53,685 bases of DNA. It comes from Shimazuella kribbensis DSM 45090 (GTDB lineage: Bacteria; Bacillota; Bacilli; Thermoactinomycetales; Thermoactinomycetaceae). A program made the position numbers and the translations under genes. Below are positions 45,101 through 53,685 of this stretch, one piece after another (position 1 is the first letter of the stretch; each line of letters starts with the position of its first letter). Under the pieces are notes generated by a model. The model had not been told where the DNA came from, did not search any database, and saw only the letters and a list, made by a program, of their open reading frames with translations. The stretch is from NCBI RefSeq assembly GCF_000428065.1, contig NZ_ATZF01000002.1:425700-479384 (forward strand), given 5' to 3'.

Positions 45101-48100
45101 AGACTAGAAGCCTCTGTATTTTCCCCTTGTATATCTACCGGAATTTCAAAAGTAGGTAAAGTTATGTTCTTTTCTACAGGTACTTGTTTTATTTGCTCTG
45201 CCCATCTCTGATAGGAAGTTGTTTTCATTGGCAAATTCATCGGTTGTTGCCCGTGAAGTTGGTTACACAGAGTTGCCAAATCTTCGAGAAGGATCCGCCA
45301 AGAAACACCATCGATTACTAAGTGATGAGCGATAATCAATAAGCAAGGATGTTCTTTTTTGCCAAGATCAAAATAAATTAATCGTGTAATAGGACCATCT
45401 GACACATGCAAACTACGCTGATAATAATCAGCCAAACGCTTCATTTCTAGATGTTGACCTTCGTTCTCAAAACTTGATAAATCATGCACACGGATAGAAA
45501 CTTGATTTTCGACATCTCCATATTCGGATCTCCAACCATTCTCACTCTGGTGAAACTGCAAACGAAGAGCATCGTGGTGATCATGTAGTTTCTGCCACGC
45601 CTCTCCAACTTGTTCGGATGGGAGAGAAACACGAAGTTGAACCATTACTGCTTGATTAAAATGATGGGCATTGGCTGGTTCTTGTGCAAAGTACCAAGAT
45701 TGAATGGGTGTCAACTCTACACTGCCAGTCAAAATTCCTTGATCTACATCCGTACCACGTTTTTGAATAGCCACTTTGGCAAGTTCTGCAATCGTCTGAA
45801 ATTGAAACATTTGTTTTGGTGTGATACGAATACCAAATGGAGCAGTTTTTGCGATAACTTGTAAACTAAGAATGGAATCCCCACCCAAACGGAAGAAGTT
45901 ATCATTTCTATTCACGGACGCAAGACCTAATACTTCTTTCCATACATCCGCCAACTTCTTTTCTATTTCTCCTTTTGGAAGCTCATCCATCAGCACATGG
46001 GAAGTTGGGATTGGTAAAGCTTTCCGATCCACTTTTCCATTTTCCGTAAGCGGGAATTCTTCCAATAATACATAAGAAGCTGGCACCATATAGTCAGGAA
46101 GGAGACCTACCAAGTGATCTCGTATCACATCTGTATCGATTGTTGCATGTATAGTTAAGTAGGCAATCAATTTACCCTCTTTGGCAATGACCAATGCATC
46201 CTTGATTGCTGGCATCTGGGCTATGGTCGTTTCGATCTCGCCTAACTCTACACGAAATCCTCGGATTTTTACTTGGTGATCCATTCTACCCAAGAAAGCG
46301 ATCTTTCCATCGGAACGATAACGCACCAAATCACCTGTACGATAAATCCTTCCAAACTGATCATGTTGAATAAATCGTTCATCCGTGAGTCTTGGTTGAC
46401 CTACATATCCTCTCGCTAAACCATCCCCACCTACATATAACTCACCTACCGCTCCCATTGGTACTTGCTGTAGTAAATCATTGAGTATAAATGCTGTAGT
46501 ACCTGAAATTGGCTTACCAATCGGAAGGGAATCACCTGACCAATCCTGTGGTACACGATAGCAACAACTAAATGTCGTATTTTCCGTAGGTCCATAACCG
46601 TTGATAACTTGTACAGATCCTAACTTCAATACTTTCTGAACATGGACAGGGGAAACGACATCTCCACCTGTTAGCAATTGTTTTATCCCTTTAAAGGCAG
46701 CTAACTGATGATCTACCATTAAGCGAAATAATCCAGCTGTCAACCACAAAGTCGTAACCTGATAAGACCGAATCGCTTCTCCCAACTCGGATAGGGATGG
46801 CAATTCAGGTGGCATGATTACCAATTTTGCTCCATTTAATAACGATCCCCAGATCTCAAATGTTGCTGCATCAAATGCAACAGGAGCCAACTGTAAAAAC
46901 ACATCTTCAGATGAAAAAGTAACATAGTTCGTATTTTTTACCAATCGAATGATACCTCTTTGGGTGATCTCTACTCCTTTCGGTTTCCCTGTTGAACCGG
47001 AGGTATACATCACATATGCCAAGGAATCAATCGTCGCCTGCGGAGGAGGATTCGATGTATTCTCTTGCGCCATTCTTTTACGCTCTTGATCCAGTAAACA
47101 ACAATCTATTTGTTTCTCTCGGAAACGATCTATCCATTTTTCTTCTGTAATGACAAATGTAACTCCAGAGTCTTCCACCAAATGTTGGAACCGTTCTTTG
47201 GGATAAGAAACATCAAATGGAACATAGGCAGATCCTGATTTGACAGTCGCTAAAATCGCAATGAGAAGATCAGGAGAACGATCGAGACAAATGCCGATTT
47301 TTGATTCTGGTCTCATGCCTTTCTTCTGTAAAAAGTGAGCCAATTGGTTCGCCTTGTGATTTACCTCTTCATAGGTCATGGATAGAAATGATGATTGAAG
47401 TGCAATTTTCTTGCTTCGAAGTGCTACTTGCTCTTCCCAAAGCTCTGCTAAGGAACATGTTGGATAATTGGCGATCAACTGGTTTTGCTGGTTGAGAAGC
47501 GCTTCTTCTTCAGATGTTCGCAATGAAATCTTCCGAATTGGTTGTGCTGGATCTTTTATGATCGCTTCTAGCATCTGTAAATATTGTTTGATCATCTGAT
47601 CTACTGTTGCTTCATGAAATAAATCTGCATTATACTCCCATGCTCCTTGTAATCCTTCTGGAGTATCCATGAGAGTGAGAGTGATATCATATTTTGCTGT
47701 ATCTTGTACCAACGGAAAGGTGGATAATTGGAGATCCGTAACATCTTCTTCCTGAACAGGCATGTTCTGCAAAACAAACATCACTTGGAAAAGGGGAGTG
47801 TGTCTGAGACTCCTCTCTGGTGCAAGTTCATCTACTATTTTTTCAAAAGGTACCGATTGATGAGCATAGGCTTCCAGCGATGTCTGACGAACTCGCCCTA
47901 GCAATTCTTGAAAACTCGGATTTCCTGATAGATCTGTTCGAAAAACAAGTGTATTGACAAAAAAACCGATCAAATCCTCTAGCTCTGTTCTTGTTCTGCC
48001 TGCAATAGGACTTCCTACAGAAATATCCTCTTGACCACTATAGCGAGATAACCACGTTTGCCAAGAAGCAAGTAAAGTCATGAATAGTGTCGATCCTTCT

Positions 48101-51100
48101 TCTTGACTCAACTGTTTTAAACTTGCCGTCAGTTCAAGTGGTACACCAAAAGATTTGGTATTCCCACGAAATGTTTGTTCAGAAGGCCTGGCTTGATCTG
48201 TAGGAAGATGGAGCATTGGTGCATCTTGTAATTTTTGTTTCCAGTAATGTAAGTGCTCCATTAACTGTTGACTTTCGATATATGCTTGCTGCCAAGCACT
48301 GTAATCACGATATTGCAATTTCATTGGCTCGACATTCTCTGATTTCCCTTTGGTATTGGATTCATAAATTCGGAACAACTCATTTCCAAATATTCCAAGT
48401 GACCATCCATCGACAATAATGTGATGAAACGTAAATAACAAAACCCATTTGTCATCCGCTTCTTGATAAAGGTTTACCCTCCATAATGGACCATCTGTTA
48501 GCGAAAAAGACTGATGATAAGCTCGTGTCATCAGAACTTCCATCGAATCTTCTTCCTCTCGAATGTCCGTAAAAGAAAAATGGATAGGCGGAACTTGATG
48601 AATCACTTGAATCGGAATACCATCTCGTTTTGTAAAAGTAGTACGTAAACTTTCATGTCGAATAGCAATAGCTTGCAGAGCCCTGCGAAATGCGAAAACA
48701 TCCAATTTACCTGATATTCTCATCGCATAAGGAAGATGATAGGTTGTTTTGTCGTCAAGCATCTGATCAAGAAACCATAATCTTCTCTGACCATAAGAAG
48801 CTGGTGCATATTGATTGGAACGATCGAGAATAGGTATCTCCGATAACTTCTCCGATTGCTGATCCTCTAGATTTATTTTTGCAGTAAGTTCTCTAATGGT
48901 AGGAAATTCGAAAATATAAGCTAATGGTATATTTTTGTTCCAAATTTCAGCTAATTTCGAGCTCACTTGTGTTGCTAATAAGGAATGACCACCAAGTTGA
49001 AAGAAATGATCATCAGCTTGAATATTTTTAACACCCAATACTTGTTCCCAAACTCCTGCAACAATCTCTTCCGCTGGAGATAACACAGAAGCCTGTTCAT
49101 CTAATCTTCTTAGACCAGTGGGATCTGGTAATCTACTTCGGTCGACTTTTCCATTCGGAGTCAGCGGAAACTCATCTAAATAAACAAATTGATTTGGCAC
49201 CATATAGCTTGGAATAAATAGGTTGAGGTATGCTTCATAATCTGTCTGTCTGTTGGTTGTGATAACATATGCTATTAATCGATTTTCCTTGGCTACAACA
49301 ATCGCTTTTTCTACATCTGGACTAGCATGAAGTGCTGCTTCGATTTCGCCTAGTTCAATACGAAACCCTCTGATTTTCACTTGATGATCCACACGTCCAA
49401 TATAATGGAGTGTGCCGCTCACATCATAGGTAACTAAATCCCCTGTCCGATACACTTTTTGGCTTTGATCGATAGGATGTGTTACATATCTTTCTGCTGT
49501 TAATCCTTCTCGATTGAGGTATCCTCTAGTCAACCCGTCTCCACCTAAATAGAGTTCTCCTGGAATTCCAATTGGTACTGCTTGAAGTTGTGGATCAAGT
49601 ACATAAGCAGATGTATTGTCAATTGGTTTGCCAATTGGTGGTGTTTCTCCTGTTTGTTTCTCTATCCATGCGTAGGTAGAGTAGGTAGTATCTTCTGATG
49701 GACCATACAAGTTATATACCTTTTCTATGTGCGGTAGTTGATATAACTCGTCTACTAAACTTCGTGGCAAGGGTTCCCCTGCTAAATTCATTGTTTTTAC
49801 AGTATTAGGAATGGATCTCATTCGAATTAACTCATTTGCTGCGGATGGAACCGTATTGATAAGGGTTACAGGTACCTTTTTTGATGCATTAGCTAGAAAG
49901 AGAGCATTTTCTACTCCGACAACGGTTCCTCCATAACAAATGGGGAAGAACAGCTCAAACACAGATAAATCAAAACAAACAGAAGTGGACGCTAATACTC
50001 CACTGTATTCACTTGGTGAATATGTATTTTTAGCCCAATTTAAAAGCATAGAGACACTATGATGTTCGATCATGACACCTTTCGGTTTACCGGTTGAACC
50101 AGAGGTGTAAATCACATAGGCCAATTGTCTAGTTGTAAAACCTTGAGAATCGAGATCTTCTGTTGGACATCCTTCCAAATTGATCGTATCCAAGCAACAG
50201 GCTTTTGTAGTTGGTGAAGTCACCAGATCTGCTAAACTTTTGGTTGTAATGACAATCTCAGCCTTCGAATCTGCCAACATATAAGCAATCCGCTCTTTGG
50301 GATAATTGGGATCCAAAGGCACATATGCTCCTTCAGCTTTTAAAACCCCAAGTAAACTTACCAATATATTAACAGATCGTGGTAAACAAACACCCACCAT
50401 TTTATTTGGTCCTACACCTGATTGTTTCAAAAAATGCGCCAATTGATTGGCTTGTTGATTCAACTCTTCATAAGTTAGTGATTCATCTCCCCAAGTTACG
50501 GCAATTTGCTGAGGCGTTTGCTTTACTTGTTCTTCAAACATATGATGAATCAATCTTGAATCAGCTGGTACGGAGGTTTGATTCCAATCCTCTAAAATCA
50601 TCTTCGCTTCAGGCTTGGTAAGGATGGTTAATTCATTGACTTTTAGATTAGGGTTATCAACCATTTGCTCCAAAACTAAAACAAAACGCATCAACGTGTC
50701 TTCCATTGTCGATCGAGCGAATCGATCAGCTTGGTACATTAATTTTAGCTGGGTCGTTTCTCCAGGAGTACAAACCAATGTTATGGGGTAATGGGTTTCT
50801 TCTTTTCCTTCCACATTCGTTATCTTCCATTTGGATTCTGTTGCACTAGCATCTTGACTAATGGGGTAATTTTCGACTACCACAATACTCTCAAAGAGAT
50901 CTGTACCACGCGGCACTTCACTCCAACCATGTATATCTACTAACGATGGTAGGGAGTGCTCTCTAGCATCTACTTGATTTGCTTGAAGTTTTGTCAACCA
51001 TGTTTGAATATTTTCTTGCCCAAGCCTCACACGAACAGGAGTGGTAGTAATAAAGAGACCAACCATATCCTCTGATCCTATCAACTCTGTAGGTCTTCCT

Positions 51101-51945
51101 GAAGAAGTTGCTCCAAATACAATATCAGTCGTATGGTGTGTTCTTCCAAGAAGTAATCCCCATGCTCCTTGTAATAACGTGCTGATAGTCAATCGATTTT
51201 CTTTTGCCATCTTCTGTATACGACGGGTAACCTCTGCTGATAGTATTTCGGTAACAGATTGATATCCTTTTTCTTTGGTTTCTTTCCTGTCAAACCGAAG
51301 AGCAAGTGGAGTATCAAATCCTTTTAGTTGCTCTTGCCAAAACACCTTAGCTGTAGCAAGATCTTGCCTTTTTAGCCATGCAATATAATCCCGATATGGT
51401 TTGGGAGTAGACAATTGCAGAAATTGTCCTTGTGAGAATGCCTCGTAATATTGAAACACCTCACTGAGCACAATCGGCAAACTCCATCCATCCATCAATA
51501 CATGATGATAACTCCATATACATGTAATCGTATCATCAGCCGTTTGCAAAAAAGTAAAACGCATCAATGGAGGCTCATCGAGATCGAACTTTCGTTCCCG
51601 ATCCCGCCGTTCTGCTTCTCTTCTTTCGACTTCTTGTGCTTCCCTTGATAGATGACGTAAGTCTACTTCAATGGAAGGTATGGATACTCCAGAAAATACA
51701 AGTTGCTGTGGTTCTACATTTTCACCCCATAAAAAAGCAGTTCGCAAAATGGTATGTCGATGGATCACTTCTTGCCATGCTTGAAGAAAAGCGGGGAGTA
51801 CAAACTCCCCTTGAATCGTAAAGGATAACTGAGCAATATACATGCCATCACTTTGTGCCATTTCTGAATGAAGTAACATCCCGTGTTGAAGTGGTGTGAG
51901 AGTATACATATCCTCCAAATTTAGAGATACATCGTTTTCTTCCAA
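42160..51945 (-). CDS. Nonribosomal peptide synthetase C-A-T-C-A-T-E-C-T-TE with an A-less last module
   Basis: A 3261-residue synthetase. Rough residues: C1 10-440 (HHVLMDGWS about 148; the LTPLQHGMLLHSEM opening and GATSSGRPTEL mark a D-accepting C domain), A1 467-950, T1 GGHSLLA about 986, C2 1049-1470 (HHIIVDGWS), A2 1497-1980, T2 GGDSILS about 2019, E 2080-2500 (HHLVIDGVSW), C3 2516-2950 (HHHILLDGWS), T3 GGHSFDA about 2983, TE with GWSMGG about 3114. C3 is followed directly by T3: no adenylation domain lies in the 467 residues between them. Codes by eye: A1 DLFNNALTYK (an alanine-type code, from memory of microcystin synthetase) and A2 DAFWLGGTFK (valine, made D by the E domain). GGGAG precedes the TTG start; the gene follows the upstream NRPS gene by three bases. 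Confidence 0.94.
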   Translation of the reverse strand: MEENDVSLNLEDMYTLTPLQHGMLLHSEMAQSDGMYIAQLSFTIQGEFVLPAFLQAWQEVIHRHTILRTAFLWGENVEPQQLVFSGVSIPSIEVDLRHLSREAQEVERREAERRDRERKFDLDEPPLMRFTFLQTADDTITCIWSYHHVLMDGWSLPIVLSEVFQYYEAFSQGQFLQLSTPKPYRDYIAWLKRQDLATAKVFWQEQLKGFDTPLALRFDRKETKEKGYQSVTEILSAEVTRRIQKMAKENRLTISTLLQGAWGLLLGRTHHTTDIVFGATSSGRPTELIGSEDMVGLFITTTPVRVRLGQENIQTWLTKLQANQVDAREHSLPSLVDIHGWSEVPRGTDLFESIVVVENYPISQDASATESKWKITNVEGKEETHYPITLVCTPGETTQLKLMYQADRFARSTMEDTLMRFVLVLEQMVDNPNLKVNELTILTKPEAKMILEDWNQTSVPADSRLIHHMFEEQVKQTPQQIAVTWGDESLTYEELNQQANQLAHFLKQSGVGPNKMVGVCLPRSVNILVSLLGVLKAEGAYVPLDPNYPKERIAYMLADSKAEIVITTKSLADLVTSPTTKACCLDTINLEGCPTEDLDSQGFTTRQLAYVIYTSGSTGKPKGVMIEHHSVSMLLNWAKNTYSPSEYSGVLASTSVCFDLSVFELFFPICYGGTVVGVENALFLANASKKVPVTLINTVPSAANELIRMRSIPNTVKTMNLAGEPLPRSLVDELYQLPHIEKVYNLYGPSEDTTYSTYAWIEKQTGETPPIGKPIDNTSAYVLDPQLQAVPIGIPGELYLGGDGLTRGYLNREGLTAERYVTHPIDQSQKVYRTGDLVTYDVSGTLHYIGRVDHQVKIRGFRIELGEIEAALHASPDVEKAIVVAKENRLIAYVITTNRQTDYEAYLNLFIPSYMVPNQFVYLDEFPLTPNGKVDRSRLPDPTGLRRLDEQASVLSPAEEIVAGVWEQVLGVKNIQADDHFFQLGGHSLLATQVSSKLAEIWNKNIPLAYIFEFPTIRELTAKINLEDQQSEKLSEIPILDRSNQYAPASYGQRRLWFLDQMLDDKTTYHLPYAMRISGKLDVFAFRRALQAIAIRHESLRTTFTKRDGIPIQVIHQVPPIHFSFTDIREEEDSMEVLMTRAYHQSFSLTDGPLWRVNLYQEADDKWVLLFTFHHIIVDGWSLGIFGNELFRIYESNTKGKSENVEPMKLQYRDYSAWQQAYIESQQLMEHLHYWKQKLQDAPMLHLPTDQARPSEQTFRGNTKSFGVPLELTASLKQLSQEEGSTLFMTLLASWQTWLSRYSGQEDISVGSPIAGRTRTELEDLIGFFVNTLVFRTDLSGNPSFQELLGRVRQTSLEAYAHQSVPFEKIVDELAPERSLRHTPLFQVMFVLQNMPVQEEDVTDLQLSTFPLVQDTAKYDITLTLMDTPEGLQGAWEYNADLFHEATVDQMIKQYLQMLEAIIKDPAQPIRKISLRTSEEEALLNQQNQLIANYPTCSLAELWEEQVALRSKKIALQSSFLSMTYEEVNHKANQLAHFLQKKGMRPESKIGICLDRSPDLLIAILATVKSGSAYVPFDVSYPKERFQHLVEDSGVTFVITEEKWIDRFREKQIDCCLLDQERKRMAQENTSNPPPQATIDSLAYVMYTSGSTGKPKGVEITQRGIIRLVKNTNYVTFSSEDVFLQLAPVAFDAATFEIWGSLLNGAKLVIMPPELPSLSELGEAIRSYQVTTLWLTAGLFRLMVDHQLAAFKGIKQLLTGGDVVSPVHVQKVLKLGSVQVINGYGPTENTTFSCCYRVPQDWSGDSLPIGKPISGTTAFILNDLLQQVPMGAVGELYVGGDGLARGYVGQPRLTDERFIQHDQFGRIYRTGDLVRYRSDGKIAFLGRMDHQVKIRGFRVELGEIETTIAQMPAIKDALVIAKEGKLIAYLTIHATIDTDVIRDHLVGLLPDYMVPASYVLLEEFPLTENGKVDRKALPIPTSHVLMDELPKGEIEKKLADVWKEVLGLASVNRNDNFFRLGGDSILSLQVIAKTAPFGIRITPKQMFQFQTIAELAKVAIQKRGTDVDQGILTGSVELTPIQSWYFAQEPANAHHFNQAVMVQLRVSLPSEQVGEAWQKLHDHHDALRLQFHQSENGWRSEYGDVENQVSIRVHDLSSFENEGQHLEMKRLADYYQRSLHVSDGPITRLIYFDLGKKEHPCLLIIAHHLVIDGVSWRILLEDLATLCNQLHGQQPMNLPMKTTSYQRWAEQIKQVPVEKNITLPTFEIPVDIQGENTEASSLLVTYSFAMDESRRLMQASAKVEDILLTAFVRTLIKWVENTDIFIDLEGHGRDALGDEIDVSRTIGWFTKLYTASFGVKTNATALEALRLVKELRHNAYESIKSGQKQSVSPISFNYLGQFRQLDQESGTLIGAPEAVGETVFPSMKRPYLLDAIGVISGDQLTFTLKYSQNMYRKETMERLLSAVCQEIRIIVSKLVETSEQIYTPADFPLAKLKPQHFAFLPTRGAEDIYPLAPLQKGMYFHSLFAQTKGEYITQLALTLEGQWNPSRWISAWEQLIARHDILRTSFWSKGLEEPHQVIHESVPLQVKQMDWQHIAPEEQRVFLSNWMKKDQVDPFDLASAPLMRVAFIQLGLGKGVMVWTHHHILLDGWSIPLIMQELVPLYHRQQLPKVAPAYRHYIKWLSKQSHDEAKTFWETQLQGITKPTLQRKRIGEQTSQSIHRYVSKQKTEAIKHFAKQHQLTMSTVVQGAWVFLLQQQSKQEDIVYGMTSSGRPAELSGIEKMVGLFIQSLPARVKVNGDDRLIDWLQHLQLQQSEQRKYEYASLVDIQGWSEIPRGVPLFETLFVFENYPTSVSKENASDDLQITDLSVQDQSNIPLVLVSGPGEQLMLKFQFSSPCYTETEVKAFLDQLIALLEKMIEDPSQKLGQFCQLENLDKDEEVSLQKYRPVSNNTKLIVSMTQIWEEVLEQQSIDGQQNFFELGGHSFDALAIVSRVEQELEYTMPLSLLFQYPTIAELCYYLEHDQPIHTVIAMQQGDPNQTPLFLIHGQGGGILAYSDLVNQLGKDQTIYGIQSRGYEAEAVVIADMEEMADYYLSLIKQIQPNGPYRFIGWSMGGVLAHLITAKLEKMGGQVELLVMIDSTWLNKEESVLLDQQLKSGKFAATEEKHKNHVWLTNGIAFANYELGSIVDAPIHLFVAEDQSQTIGSSNWAPWTTSTIHANIVEGNHVTMLQQPHSSRLAEKLQQAIATADNVVAHKEE

Positions 51946-51948
51946 CCT

Positions 51949-53685
51949 TTATCTCCCCTTGGATTTTTTTTGTAGAAATTGCAGTACTTTTTTCATATCT
52001 TTTTTGGAAAGATCCGCCTCCGGGAAATCAGATGCCGTCATTCCCATATTCTTCTCTTTTCCGGTAATCAAAGTGTATAGATGAGATTGAAAGTACTGTT
52101 TAAAACTTTCCATGGTCGTTTTGTTGTGCATATTTTGACTATATAACCATGTTATTTGTAATTGCCCTTGGTAAATTACGGCAATAACATCAAGCAAATG
52201 GGGACGAACCGCCTCTAATGCGATTGTATGACCGGCAGATTCCTGTGCTGTTCCTCTTATCAATCCTTGCTGATCTTTTTGCTGAACTGGGTTAAATTTC
52301 CCCAAGTAGTTAAAGCTGATTGTTGCATCTACTTCCTCTAAAGGAGTTGGATGAAGGTGACGAAGCATTCCATATCCAATTCCTTTTTTATTGGCTTCAC
52401 GTAATGTGTCCTTCACTACTTGTAGTGCTTCTCCAATAACCGATGATGTTAACTCAAACGTAACTGGATAAAGAGAAGTAAACCAACCAACCGTACGAGA
52501 CAAATCGATTCCTTCTTGCTCCTGTCGTCCATGTCCTTCTAGATGAATAGTATGTTTCTTTTGCCCCGTCCATTTCTGCAAAGCTTGCATGAAAGCTGTT
52601 AGCAAAATCTCTTCGATCGTTGCATGTGTTCTTCCTGTTGTTTCTGATACTAATTTTTCTGTTTCCTCAGGTGACAACAGTACCTGCATTTGTTCTACAG
52701 ATTTCTCTGTGTTCATGCCCCATTTATCTTGCGGCAAATTCGTATTACTCACTTGTTCCCAATATGTTCGCTGTTCCTCGATCTCGGTTGAAATAGCCCA
52801 TTCTTGCAAATGTTTCGCCCATTGGCGATACGAACTAGTCTTTGCTGGGAGAAAGATCGATTTGCCTGCTACTAGCTGCTGGTAAATCGTCTCCACATCT
52901 TCGAGCACAATTCGCCACGACACCCCATCCATAATCAAATGGTGGGCAACCAATAATAATCTTCCCTCCTCTTGGGATAAACGGAACCAAATCGCCCGGA
53001 ACAAAGGACCATCTGTCAGGTGCAGACTGGCTTGTGCTTCTTCTGCTCGCTGTTCCAACTCCGCAATCGGGTTGGACGCTGCTTGCAGATCGATGATTTC
53101 CAATTCGATGTTGTTTTCTGCTTGGTATATTTGCTTCCATCCCTTATCTGTTGGCACAAAACGCATCCGCAACGCATCGTGATGAAGGACCAAAGCTTCA
53201 ATCGTCTCTTGCAACTTCGTTTCGTTGACTTCACCTGTGGTAACCATCATGCTCTGGTTGAAGTGATGGGGATGTTTGGTCTCTTCTAAGAACCATTGTT
53301 GAATCGGGAGCAATGGCACGTCTCCCACTAATGTTCCTTGTTCTCCTACTACTTGGGCTTCGGTCTCAGCCACACTGGCTAAAGTGGCAATCGTCTGATG
53401 GGCAAAGAGTTGTTTGGGCTTGAGTATCATTCCTTTTTCCCGTGCTCGGGAGACCACTTGAATACTAAGAATCGAATCCCCTCCTAAGTGGAAGAAATTA
53501 TCGTGAATCCCAATCGGCGATTTCCCCAATAACGACTCCCAGATCGCTATCAATGTTGCTTCGATTTCGGTTTCCGCTGCGGTATAGCTTTCTTCTGGTG
53601 TTTCTTCTGGTGCTGGCAAAACTTTGCGATCGATTTTGCCATTGGCTGTCAATGGGAAGTGCTCAATGGTTTGGAATACGGACGG
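51949..53685 (-). CDS. Nonribosomal peptide synthetase, C-terminal part (A end-T-E), cut by the window edge
   Basis: The frame is open to the last base of the window, so only the C-terminal 578 residues or so are seen. They begin in the last part of an adenylation domain (PLTANGKIDRKVLP, motif A10 with the lysine). A carrier domain follows (FFHLGGDSILS) and then an epimerisation domain (HHLIMDGVSWRIVLEDV, EGHGRQE, SFNYLGKF), so the last amino acid added is turned to the D form. The final 30 residues (TASDFPEADLSKKDMKKVL) look like a donor communication domain that docks on the N-terminus of the next synthetase, whose first C domain is of the matching D-accepting type. The specificity of its A domain lies outside the window. 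The last kilobase is somewhat GC-richer than the rest of the operon. Confidence 0.93.
   Translation of the reverse strand, partial: PSVFQTIEHFPLTANGKIDRKVLPAPEETPEESYTAAETEIEATLIAIWESLLGKSPIGIHDNFFHLGGDSILSIQVVSRAREKGMILKPKQLFAHQTIATLASVAETEAQVVGEQGTLVGDVPLLPIQQWFLEETKHPHHFNQSMMVTTGEVNETKLQETIEALVLHHDALRMRFVPTDKGWKQIYQAENNIELEIIDLQAASNPIAELEQRAEEAQASLHLTDGPLFRAIWFRLSQEEGRLLLVAHHLIMDGVSWRIVLEDVETIYQQLVAGKSIFLPAKTSSYRQWAKHLQEWAISTEIEEQRTYWEQVSNTNLPQDKWGMNTEKSVEQMQVLLSPEETEKLVSETTGRTHATIEEILLTAFMQALQKWTGQKKHTIHLEGHGRQEQEGIDLSRTVGWFTSLYPVTFELTSSVIGEALQVVKDTLREANKKGIGYGMLRHLHPTPLEEVDATISFNYLGKFNPVQQKDQQGLIRGTAQESAGHTIALEAVRPHLLDVIAVIYQGQLQITWLYSQNMHNKTTMESFKQYFQSHLYTLITGKEKNMGMTASDFPEADLSKKDMKKVLQFLQKKSKGR

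Overview
This window looks like chromosomal DNA from a low-GC Gram-positive bacterium of the Bacillales. The supporting signs are AT-rich intergenic DNA, strong AGGAGG-type ribosome binding sites, frequent TTG and GTG starts, a T-box leader before trpS, an Sfp-type phosphopantetheinyl transferase, a Bacillus-type cell-wall amidase and a PRD/PTS regulator. A member of the Thermoactinomycetaceae (for example a Shimazuella-like organism) would fit the mixture of Bacillus-type and actinobacterial-type genes, but that placement is inference. The window opens with 11 C residues and ends inside a nonribosomal peptide synthetase (NRPS) gene, so both edges may be assembly edges.

Layout. 1-1200: cell-wall amidase and a possible decayed gene. 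1493-11476: a complete three-module NRPS with its own thioesterase. 11.8-14.4 kb: a CPYC flavin oxidoreductase surrounded by very small genes with good ribosome binding sites and their own terminators. 14.5-20.2 kb: a YifB/ComM-like ATPase, decayed coding DNA, a secreted SGNH hydrolase, a GC-rich 48-residue gene, a secreted YjgB-like protein and a 42-residue acidic gene. 20.5-28.9 kb: a two-gene Tm-1/PEP-hydrolase-like operon, a cupin protein, an FAD monooxygenase, a YjdF-like membrane protein, a pair of unknown membrane proteins and an SRPBCC protein. 29.2-31.6 kb: trpS with its T-box, a GC-rich unknown gene and the Sfp-type transferase. 31.7-38.2 kb: a PTS (ascorbate family) operon with transketolase and deoxyribose-phosphate aldolase. 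38.5-40.6 kb: a large TerD-domain protein. 40.8-53.7 kb, all on the minus strand: a GC-rich Nudix gene, a type II thioesterase and two consecutive NRPS genes, the upstream one cut by the window edge.

How they work together. The Sfp-type enzyme can activate the carrier domains of both synthetases. The plus-strand NRPS (C-A-T-C-A-T-C-A-T-TE) is a separate line from the minus-strand one, since each ends in its own thioesterase. The minus-strand line runs from the cut gene (ending T-E) into a 3261-residue protein (C-A-T-C-A-T-E-C-T-TE). Its last module has condensation, carrier and thioesterase domains but no adenylation domain, so its last building block would have to be loaded in trans or the step is unusual. 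This A-less end, the unusual first adenylation code of the plus-strand NRPS, and the set of tiny, often GC-richer genes with individual terminators are the most interesting parts of the window.
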